DNA of 29,887 nucleotides. Source: Clostridiaceae bacterium (GTDB lineage Bacteria > Bacillota > Clostridia > Oscillospirales > Acutalibacteraceae). Positions 23,775 to 29,887 of this stretch are shown here, piece by piece. The stretch lies in the NCBI GenBank assembly GCA_904501675.1, contig CAJGCL010000009.1:1-29887 (forward strand). The letters are read 5' to 3'. The notes under the pieces are model-generated. The model did no database searches, had not been told where the DNA came from, and was given only the letters and a program-made list of their open reading frames with translations. Position numbers and translations under genes: made by a program. Each line of letters opens with the position of its first letter. Position 1 is the first letter of the stretch.

Positions 23775-23811
23775 AAAAACACCGAGTTGATTTTGTCAAC
23801 TCGGTGTTTTT
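23775..23811 (+). terminator. glnA terminator
   Basis: AAAAACACCGAGTTGA pairs with TCAACTCGGTGTTTTT around a 5-nt loop. The A/T flanks make it potentially bidirectional. Confidence 0.92.
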
Positions 23812-23820
23812 AAATGCCGA

Positions 23821-23984
23821 ATGCTATAGCTTCGCGATTAGTATGATATAACGATTGTAGGGAATGGGCATTGACTGCTACGCCAAGTTCATCGTAATCT
23901 GACGGCACGGCTAATATCCGTGCCCTACAGGCTTCGTATCATTTCAATTTATAAAAAAGCTTATAATATTCGGAAGCGTAGCAT
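23821..23984. repeat. Nested imperfect inverted-repeat element (MITE-like)
   Basis: The ends ATGATA-(7 nt)-TGTAGGG (23843-23862) and CCCTACA-(7 nt)-TATCAT (near 23923-23942) are inverted copies of each other, enclosing about 100 bp. Inside, GGCACGG and CCGTGCC form a hairpin around CTAATAT. A second outer pair, ATGCTA-TA-GCTTCG (23821-23834) and CGGAAGC-GTAGCAT (23971-23984), flanks it. No ORF is present. It looks like a non-autonomous insertion between the terminators of glnA and the mannosidase gene. Confidence 0.65.
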
Positions 23985-24009
23985 CCCCGAAATTCCTCAT
24001 TCCTAATTT

Positions 24010-24042
24010 AAAAAGATGCATCCCGCAGGATGCATCTTTTTT
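24010..24042. terminator. Bidirectional terminator after the mannosidase gene
   Basis: AAAAAGATGCATCC pairs with GGATGCATCTTTTT around CGCA. The T-tail on the minus strand ends the HAD-mannosidase operon. Confidence 0.92.
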
Positions 24043-24044
24043 CT

Positions 24045-26897
24045 TTAGTTAAACTTAATTGTAAGAATCTTTTTGCCTGTGATTTCGAAATCTACGAAGC
24101 CGTCAGCGTTGATTGTAAGAGCCTTGTCGTCAAGCTCTTCAAGAGTAACAAGCTTTGCTTCGCTCCAAGGCTTGCCTGAGTATGCAGGGAGCTCGAACTC
24201 TGCCTGCTGTCTTTCAACAGGAGACTGTGGCTTTTCGATAGGAGCAATACCACCGTTAAGACGGATTGAGTTTTTGATTGTCTTATCTGATGGGTTGAAA
24301 AGTCTAACGATATAGCCTGTGCCGTCCTCACTTCTCTTAACTGCGCTTACATTAAGGTTTTCGTCCTTAAGCTCAAGGAATGAATGAACTGTTGGGTTCT
24401 TACCATGAGCAGTAGGAGCAAGCTGACCTGCTGTAAGATAAAGGTTGAAGCGTTCTGACTCCTGCCATACGTTTGCATCTTCCCAGTTGCCCTTATGTGG
24501 CATAAATGCATAACGGAATGTGTTAACACCTATGCACTGTGAACCCTTATCCCAGTCGCTGTAATTCTGCATATCCTTTGTAACGCAGATACGAAGTGGG
24601 TATGCACGGATAAGTGAAAGTAAGAGTGTATTATCTTCGTCGTCTGCTGCTTCGTAAGCCTTAAGACCTGTGTTGAGAAGAGCAACACCGTTTTTGCCGT
24701 CTGAAAGGTCAACGAAGGAGTTCATTGGATGCTCTGTCATTGGTGGCTCATCATAGAGTGAGTAGTCAGGTGCAGCAATAGGTCTTGAAACAACGTCAAA
24801 CTGACCCTGTGAATCAGCGTGAGTTGCCTTGATGCCTGTTGGGAATGCAACCTGTAAGTAGTGGTCTTCGCAGCGATTGTTGATTGTTGTTTCAATTTCA
24901 ACAAACTTTGCGCCCTTACGAAGAGTAACAAGGCTTTCAATATCAATAGGAAGCTTATGCTCGCTTCTTGTCTTTTCGTCGAATGCTCTCTTTTCAGGAA
25001 GCTCCCAACGCATTGTAATTTTGTAGGTTGTCTCAAATTCACCATGGCGGAGAAGTGTAACAGTTGCCTGCTCGCCAAGAGTTGTGAATGTTTCATCAAT
25101 TTCAGGTGCAACATGCTGCCATGGGTTACCGATTTCACCGCTATCCTTGAAGTAGCCAAGGTTTTTGAATTCTTTGCCTGTTTCCTTTTCGATTACATTG
25201 AATGTACCGTTGTGGTTGAATGAAACCTTAAGGAATTCATTTTCCATAACATTTGTTGTTTTAACAAGTGTAACAGGAGTTGTAGCTCTTACGTTGTAAA
25301 GAGGCTGAATCTTAAGTGTCTTATAACCCATTGCAGGAATATCAGAAACCTCTGCTGCAATGTAATACTGCTCTGTGTGAAGAACGTTTGCAGTGTCGTT
25401 AGGGTTCTGAATAATCTGTGCATTAGCTTTGTTTGATGTAAGAATCTGGTATTTGATAACTGAGCCGTCATCATCAAGAATCTGGAAGCTGTCTGCTTTC
25501 CATTCAGCAGGGATTTCAACTCTGAGGTTAACAGTTTCAGTTCTCTTGAATGGTGCAGGGTTGAAGATAACAACTGCTGCATCATCACGGCTGAAGCCCT
25601 TAAGGTTGATATCGCCTGCAATATCCATAAATGCACGCTCAAATACGCACATTGAAAGCTCTCTTGCCTGTCTGTATCTTGACATAACATCTTCATAAAC
25701 AACATCTCGACCGCAAGCACCGATACTGTCGTGGCCGTGGTTCTGAAGAAGGTAGTTGTATGAAAGGTCGATAAAGCCCTGTGGATAAGGTGCACCTGAA
25801 AGAGATGCAAATACTGCCATTGGCTCTGCGTAGTTGATAAGTCTTCTTTCAGTATCGAAATTTTCCTGCTTGATGTATGTTCTTGCAGAAAGAATCCAAC
25901 CGCAAAGTTCACTTACGCTACCCTTTGTATATGGGTCGCGCATTTCACCCTTAAGAACAGGTGAGCTTGGGTCAAAGTTATCAATAATGCCTTGCTCCAT
26001 TTCACGAAGTGTGCTGTGGAATACATCTGCCTCAGGAACAGAATCGTTAAGGTCTTTAACAAGCTCAACTTCACGGATATCAGGGCAAGATGAGTCGTGG
26101 CCGATTGACCAGAAACGATGGTTTGTTGACCAGTCGCCGTCCTGCTCCTTCATTGCCTGCTCTGCGCGTGCTTTAACGTTTTCCTTGTGATACTCGAAGA
26201 ATGGATGTGTATACTGGTAGTCAAGCTTCCAGTCGCGGTCAATAAGCTTGAATACACCGTTGTTATCGTTCCATTTCATATCGCGGTTGTTTTCGTCTGT
26301 CTGATTAAAGTAAACAGGACGCTGAACAACGTACCAGATGTTGTAACGAGGTCTCTTTGCAAGACGGGAAGCATAAATGCGAGTGCCGTCAGGGCTTTCC
26401 CAATAGAACTCTGATTTAGGAGCTTTATATTCATTGATGCCACGATAGAAAGATGCAAAGTTAATGCCGAAGCCTGCGTAAATCTGTGGAAGCTGTGAAA
26501 TCTGACCCCAGCCGAAAGGTGAGTAGCCTGTTTTGCTGATACCGCCCATTTCTCTACCGATTTTGTGTCCGAGAAGAAGGTTACGGATAAGAGCCTCTGA
26601 GCCAACTGTGAATTCATCAGGAAGGCAGAACCAAGGGCCAACTGCAATGCGACCCTCTTTTATATATTTCTGTAATTTTTCCTTTTTCTCAGGATATGCC
26701 TCAAGGTAGTCCTGAATAGGCATTGTCTGAGAGTCAAGGTGGAAATGCTTGTAATCAGGGTTTTTGTCAAGAATGTCAAGAAGCATATCGAGCATATAAC
26801 CGAGCATATACTGAGTTCTTCTTGCAGAGAAGCGCCATTCTCTGTCCCAATGAGTGTTGGATATAAAATGGCATTGGATTTTATCTTTGTGTTCCAT
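24045..26897 (-). CDS. GH38 alpha-mannosidase family protein, expected nucleophile Asp missing
   Basis: A 950-aa protein of glycoside hydrolase family 38, whose members hydrolyse alpha-mannosides with a retained configuration and a zinc ion. The zinc-binding H-x-D is in THWDREW (His16, Asp18), and the later zinc His is in NHGHDSIGA (His387/389). GHDSSCPDIREVE near residue 268 resembles the acid/base region. But the motif that normally reads GY-xPD-xFG is here GYSPFGWGQISQLPQIY (124-140), with Phe128 where the nucleophile Asp is expected. The C-terminal beta-sandwich half follows from about 430. There is no signal peptide, so it is probably cytoplasmic. AAGGAG lies upstream, 12 nt after the HAD gene. 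Activity is therefore uncertain. Confidence 0.9.
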   Translation of the reverse strand: MEHKDKIQCHFISNTHWDREWRFSARRTQYMLGYMLDMLLDILDKNPDYKHFHLDSQTMPIQDYLEAYPEKKEKLQKYIKEGRIAVGPWFCLPDEFTVGSEALIRNLLLGHKIGREMGGISKTGYSPFGWGQISQLPQIYAGFGINFASFYRGINEYKAPKSEFYWESPDGTRIYASRLAKRPRYNIWYVVQRPVYFNQTDENNRDMKWNDNNGVFKLIDRDWKLDYQYTHPFFEYHKENVKARAEQAMKEQDGDWSTNHRFWSIGHDSSCPDIREVELVKDLNDSVPEADVFHSTLREMEQGIIDNFDPSSPVLKGEMRDPYTKGSVSELCGWILSARTYIKQENFDTERRLINYAEPMAVFASLSGAPYPQGFIDLSYNYLLQNHGHDSIGACGRDVVYEDVMSRYRQARELSMCVFERAFMDIAGDINLKGFSRDDAAVVIFNPAPFKRTETVNLRVEIPAEWKADSFQILDDDGSVIKYQILTSNKANAQIIQNPNDTANVLHTEQYYIAAEVSDIPAMGYKTLKIQPLYNVRATTPVTLVKTTNVMENEFLKVSFNHNGTFNVIEKETGKEFKNLGYFKDSGEIGNPWQHVAPEIDETFTTLGEQATVTLLRHGEFETTYKITMRWELPEKRAFDEKTRSEHKLPIDIESLVTLRKGAKFVEIETTINNRCEDHYLQVAFPTGIKATHADSQGQFDVVSRPIAAPDYSLYDEPPMTEHPMNSFVDLSDGKNGVALLNTGLKAYEAADDEDNTLLLSLIRAYPLRICVTKDMQNYSDWDKGSQCIGVNTFRYAFMPHKGNWEDANVWQESERFNLYLTAGQLAPTAHGKNPTVHSFLELKDENLNVSAVKRSEDGTGYIVRLFNPSDKTIKNSIRLNGGIAPIEKPQSPVERQQAEFELPAYSGKPWSEAKLVTLEELDDKALTINADGFVDFEITGKKILTIKFN

Positions 26898-26909
26898 TTT
26901 AAAATCTCC

Positions 26910-27905
26910 TTATCCTTTAATAATTTTCATTATTTCTTCGAAGTTCTGGCAGTAATGTGTACAAACAGCCTTTGTACCACTTGATTCAATGTTACCGCCT
27001 GCAATACCGATTGTTGAATATCCTGCAAGACGAACTGAGCAAGCGCCTGCGCCACTATCTTCAATACCAACAACACGGCTTCTGTCTGCAAATGCTTCCC
27101 CAAGACCAACGATTGATGTTTCGCTGTAAAGCCATGGATGTGGCTTTGGTGAAAGCTCACCAAGAGTACCAACGCTGCCTTTTCTGAGTGGGAAGCCTGC
27201 AGAAATTATTGCATCATAGAAATCCTTAGGATCGCCCATGCCAAGAGTCTTGAATGCGGAAAGAATTTCAGGCCATGCCTTTTCATAAAGACCTGATGTA
27301 ACAAGACCGATTTTCACGCCCATATCCTTGAGCTCGAGAAGGAAATCCTTTACGCCTTCTGTAGGAGTGAAGGCGCCATCCTTACCTCTGCCTGCCATAA
27401 TCTCTTCCATTTCTCTGTGAGTGTGCTCAAAGTAAAAGTTACGAGCCTTTTCAAGAGATTCGCCGGGGCAGTATTTATCAATACAATACTGAAGATGCTC
27501 TGAAACTGAGTGGCCTGAAACAAATGGAAGGTCAGCATCTTCAAGCTGGAATTTTGGATTGCCAAGCATACTTGCTGTACTCATTTCAATAATCCATACC
27601 CAGAAGTCCTCGCTACGTACTGTTGTGCCGTCAAGGTCCATAAGTACTGCGCTTAAAGGATACTCTGTTTTAACAGGATGAACAGGGTAGTAAACAGGGT
27701 ATGCAATTGCAGATTTTACGCAAGCGAGTGAATGTGTGCCGAAGCTGATGAATTCAACCTTGTTGTCGCCTGTAGCAACAACGAACTCAACACCATTTTT
27801 GCCTGCAACAAATTTGCCGTCCTCTGTGGCAGGGAGAAGGTGGAAACCACTATCTGCCCCAACCTCACCCAAATCGGGAATGTAAAGTGTTTTGTCGAGA
27901 AGCAT
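26910..27905 (-). CDS. HAD-family hydrolase with an N-terminal extension (phosphosugar type)
   Basis: A 331-aa protein. Residues 1-80 form an extension not typical of HAD phosphatases (a beta-rich part starting MLLDKTLYIPDLGEVG). From residue 86, the HAD core shows motif I LMDLDGTTV (nucleophile Asp90, Asp92), motif II VTSG (Thr203), motif III Lys254 in SPKPHP, and motif IV GIEDSGAG (Glu282, Asp283). The cap is of the beta-phosphoglucomutase or GS1-like kind. It may act on a phosphorylated sugar from mannoside breakdown, as it is the first gene of an operon with a GH38 protein; this is inference from context. AAAGGAA lies upstream of the ATG. Confidence 0.85.
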   Translation of the reverse strand: MLLDKTLYIPDLGEVGADSGFHLLPATEDGKFVAGKNGVEFVVATGDNKVEFISFGTHSLACVKSAIAYPVYYPVHPVKTEYPLSAVLMDLDGTTVRSEDFWVWIIEMSTASMLGNPKFQLEDADLPFVSGHSVSEHLQYCIDKYCPGESLEKARNFYFEHTHREMEEIMAGRGKDGAFTPTEGVKDFLLELKDMGVKIGLVTSGLYEKAWPEILSAFKTLGMGDPKDFYDAIISAGFPLRKGSVGTLGELSPKPHPWLYSETSIVGLGEAFADRSRVVGIEDSGAGACSVRLAGYSTIGIAGGNIESSGTKAVCTHYCQNFEEIMKIIKG

Positions 27906-27940
27906 ATATGTATTCCTTTCTTATAAACATAATTATAACT

Positions 27941-27969
27941 ATATTAACACAACAGCTTGATTAAGTAAA
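27941..27969 (-). promoter_or_regulatory. Likely promoter of the HAD-mannosidase operon
   Basis: On the minus strand: TTTACT (27969-27964), 17-nt spacer, TAATAT (27946-27941). The match is moderate; a second TATAAT nearby is an alternative -10. Confidence 0.5.
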
Positions 27970-27977
27970 TTGCTTTT

Positions 27978-28003
27978 GTAAAATTATTTGGATTTTATTT
28001 TAC
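27978..28003. promoter_or_regulatory. Inverted repeat in the divergent mannoside-locus promoter region
   Basis: GTAAAAT (27978-27984) and ATTTTAC (27997-28003) are perfect inverted arms, 12 nt apart. The repeat lies between the two divergent promoters and could bind a regulator of both operons. In AT-rich DNA such a repeat can also arise by chance. Confidence 0.35.
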
Positions 28004-28012
28004 TGAATATTA

Positions 28013-28041
28013 TTGATATAAAAATTTTTCTGTGCTAGAAT
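28013..28041 (+). promoter_or_regulatory. Promoter of the Gfo/Idh/MocA gene
   Basis: TTGATA (28013-28018), 17-nt spacer, TAGAAT (28036-28041) with TGC as extended -10. The -10 ends just before the first ATG-like codon at 28042, so the true start is the ATG at 28081. Confidence 0.75.
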
Positions 28042-28080
28042 ATGACCCGTATTATGTATTTTTTTAAAGGAGATTTTGGT

Positions 28081-29112
28081 ATGGAAAAGAAACTTGTTTT
28101 CGGTGCTATCGGTCTTATGTTCGGTAATGCACATCTTGAGGGCGCTCTTGCATACGGTGCAGAGGTTGCCGCTATTTGCGATTTGAATGAGGAAACTCTC
28201 AGAAAATCAGGCGAGAAGTATAATATTCCTGAAGAAAAGTGGACAACTGACTACCATGACCTTCTCAATAACCCTGAAATAAATATGGTTTCAATTGCTA
28301 TCCCTGATCAGCTTCACAGACAGGTAGCTTGCGAATTCCTTGCAGCTGGTAAACACGTTCTCTGTGAAAAGCCTCTTGCTCTTACAAGAGAAGATGTTGA
28401 AGCAATGGTTCAGGCTACTGAAAAATCAGATGCAAAGTTTATGGTTGGTCAGATTTGCCGTTTCACACCTGCTTTTGCAAAGGCAAAGGAAATTATTGAT
28501 TCAGGTATGATTGGTGAACTCTACTTTGTTGAATCAGAGTATGCTCACGACTATATGAATATTGTTAAAAATGCAGATGGTTCTAAGCACTGGCGTGCAG
28601 ACCCACAGCGTCATGGTCTTATCGGTGGCGGATGCCATGCAGTTGACCTTCTCCGTTGGCTTGCAGGAGACCCTGTTGAAGTTTTCGCTTACGGTACACA
28701 TAAGCTTCTTCCTACAGTACCTTATGATGATGCAACATGTGCTCTTATGAAGTTTGATGATGAGCTTATGGGTAAGGTTTTCGTTTCCACAGGCTGTAAG
28801 AGAGATTACACAATGCGTACATGCATTTACGGCACAAAGGGTACAATCATCTGTGATAACACATCACCTACAATGCAGCTTTTTGTTGTTGATGAAAAGG
28901 ATGAAGCACCTGAAAAGCCTGAGATTATTGAAATCGACGTAAACAACCACAACTACGTTAAAGAATTCCAGGTGTTTGCTGACACAATTCTTGCTGATAA
29001 GGAAATGGAAACAAGCGTTTACGAAGGAGCTAAAACGGTTGAGGTTTGCCTTGCAATAATAGAATCTGCAAAGACAGAAGAAAAGGTTAAACCAAACTAT
29101 AACTTTGGTTAA
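28081..29112 (+). CDS. Gfo/Idh/MocA family oxidoreductase
   Basis: A 343-aa NAD(P)-dependent dehydrogenase. The N-terminal Rossmann part runs to about residue 125, with CEKPLA (Lys97) as the family signature. The C-terminal alpha/beta part contains GGGCHAVDLLRWLAGD, with His186 and Asp189 in the conserved H-x-x-D. The usual Asp four residues before His186 (LLDxGxH) is a Gly here. AAAGGAG lies 8-14 nt before the ATG at 28081. The substrate is unknown: members oxidise sugars, amino sugars or inositols. Placement between two GH38-type genes suggests a role in using mannosides or linked sugars. Confidence 0.93.
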   Translation: MEKKLVFGAIGLMFGNAHLEGALAYGAEVAAICDLNEETLRKSGEKYNIPEEKWTTDYHDLLNNPEINMVSIAIPDQLHRQVACEFLAAGKHVLCEKPLALTREDVEAMVQATEKSDAKFMVGQICRFTPAFAKAKEIIDSGMIGELYFVESEYAHDYMNIVKNADGSKHWRADPQRHGLIGGGCHAVDLLRWLAGDPVEVFAYGTHKLLPTVPYDDATCALMKFDDELMGKVFVSTGCKRDYTMRTCIYGTKGTIICDNTSPTMQLFVVDEKDEAPEKPEIIEIDVNNHNYVKEFQVFADTILADKEMETSVYEGAKTVEVCLAIIESAKTEEKVKPNYNFG

Positions 29113-29130
29113 TTAATATAAAATAAATTA

Positions 29131-29169
29131 AAGGACAAAATTGTAAAAACTTGCAATTTTGTCCTTTTT
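29131..29169 (+). terminator. Terminator after the oxidoreductase gene
   Basis: AAGGACAAAATTG (29131-29143) pairs with CAATTTTGTCCTT (29154-29166), followed by TTTA. Confidence 0.88.
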
Positions 29170-29174
29170 ATATC

Positions 29175-29204
29175 TTGCAATTTGTGTATATGTAATGCTA
29201 TACT
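29175..29204 (+). promoter_or_regulatory. Promoter of the second mannosidase gene
   Basis: TTGCAA (29175-29180), 18-nt spacer, TATACT (29199-29204) with TGC as extended -10. A second TATAAT at 29214-29219 is an alternative -10. Confidence 0.6.
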
Positions 29205-29277
29205 GTATAGGAATATAATCGAAAAGTGTGGCTTTTTATAAAGTCAGGTTTTTCGTGAATAAGAAAGGACGATGGCA

Positions 29278-29887
29278 TTGGCTGAAATCAAGAATATTGA
29301 CGCTGTAGCAGCTCTTGATGCTATGGATGCTCATGTTGACGATTGGCGCGACGCGACTAAAGGTAAGCAAAGAGGTATCTTTAAGTTTGATGACGTTGCT
29401 GCTCTCAAAATCAAAAACCTTAAAAAGAGAATTTACACCGACATCGAGTCAATTCCTGCATGGAAAATGAAGGAATGTATCTACAAGGGTGTAGGTGACT
29501 ACGAATATCTTTACGATGAGTGGAAGGAGCTTAATGTTGGCGACCGTTGGGGTAACAATGGTTGGTCTGCATTCTTCAAAAACTCATTTGATATGCCTGC
29601 TCGCTTCAAGGGTAAGAAGGTAACACTTAATGTTTACTTTGGTGGCGACTCACTTCTTTCTCTTAATGGCAAGCCATATCAGGGTCTTGACCCATTCAGA
29701 AACTCAGTTCTTCTTACAGATTGCGCAAAAGGCGATGAGCACTACGATGTTGATATTGAGTCATATTATGTATGGCACTCAAATGAGTCAACAGTTAAAA
29801 CTCTTTCCTGCTCATTTATCGGTGTTGTTGACCCTGAAATTGAAGAGATTTACTGGGATTTCAAGGCTATTTTCAATGCACTCTTTA
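29278..29887 (+). CDS. Second GH38-type alpha-mannosidase, N-terminal part (cut by window end)
   Basis: An open frame of about 203 codons runs off the window. The sequence WSAFFKNSFDMPARFKGKKV, VYFGGDSLLSLNGKPYQGLD and PFRNSVLLTDCA matches the N-terminal beta-domain of long, Ams1-like alpha-mannosidases (about 1000 aa), which precedes the catalytic GH38 domain. The catalytic part is outside the window. AAAGGA (29264-29269) lies 8 nt before the TTG at 29278 but only 2 nt before the ATG at 29272, so the TTG is the better start; the ATG adds two residues. It has its own promoter. It is clearly different from the 950-aa protein at 24045-26897, which lacks this domain. Confidence 0.82.
   Translation, partial: MAEIKNIDAVAALDAMDAHVDDWRDATKGKQRGIFKFDDVAALKIKNLKKRIYTDIESIPAWKMKECIYKGVGDYEYLYDEWKELNVGDRWGNNGWSAFFKNSFDMPARFKGKKVTLNVYFGGDSLLSLNGKPYQGLDPFRNSVLLTDCAKGDEHYDVDIESYYVWHSNESTVKTLSCSFIGVVDPEIEEIYWDFKAIFNALF

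Noticed and set aside
25289..25912. Open frame of 207 codons on the minus strand inside the mannosidase gene
   Set aside because: It lies in another frame of the intact 950-codon gene, has low-complexity composition and no ribosome site. It is a by-product of codon usage.
28042..28080. Longer start for the Gfo/Idh/MocA gene
   Set aside because: The codon at 28042 directly follows the -10 box; the ATG at 28081 has an AAAGGAG site and matches the family N-terminus.

Overview
The window looks like the chromosome of a low-GC Bacillota, most likely class Clostridia and perhaps a gut Oscillospirales or Ruminococcaceae relative. The evidence is strong AGGAG-type Shine-Dalgarno sites, TTGaca-17-TAtaaT promoters, many U-tailed terminators, a T-box leader on alaS, and families common in gut clostridia (DUF2975 with a YozG-type regulator, a LytS-type kinase with a SARP-type regulator, GH38 mannosidases). 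I cannot name the species. No phage, CRISPR array, IS transposase or rRNA was seen.

Layout. 1-403 (minus): a tRNA-Leu(UAG) unit with its own promoter and terminator. A truncated tRNA-Leu 5' end and a GC-rich inverted-repeat insert lie in its leader. 434-2549 (plus): inositol monophosphatase family protein, AIM24/TIGR00266 protein and YfcE-type phosphoesterase. 2561-5487 (minus): alaS with an alanine T-box leader. 5630-8113 (plus): polar amino acid ABC transporter (lipoprotein, permease, ATPase). 8112-8339: intergenic repeats and terminator. 8354-10684 (plus): DUF2975, small HTH and a large DUF4153/4173-like membrane protein, with two tandem repeats on the promoter. 10851-16717 (minus): five-gene housekeeping operon, GlmU-like acetyltransferase, pth (frameshifted), mfd, TSCPD protein and MTA/SAH nucleosidase-like protein. 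16811-19558 (plus): two-component system. 19572-22262 (minus): nth, an oligopeptide-type binding lipoprotein and a VanZ-like protein, tightly coupled. 22285-23811 (plus): GSI-beta-type glutamine synthetase. 23821-23984: repeat element. 24010-27969 (minus): HAD hydrolase and GH38 alpha-mannosidase-family protein. 28013-29169 (plus): Gfo/Idh/MocA oxidoreductase. 29175-end (plus): start of a second, different GH38-type mannosidase.

How the genes fit together. The right end looks like a mannoside or N-glycan catabolic locus: two GH38-family proteins, a sugar-phosphatase or mutase-like HAD protein and a sugar dehydrogenase around a divergent promoter region. No transporter is visible, so the locus probably continues beyond the window. 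Most of the rest is ordinary housekeeping DNA.

The points most worth a second look are: the loss of the expected catalytic Asp in the first GH38 protein; the one-base frameshift in the normally essential pth; the disrupted tRNA-Leu unit; the tandem operator of the DUF2975 operon; and three short non-autonomous repeat elements. I did not find a convincing wholly new system.
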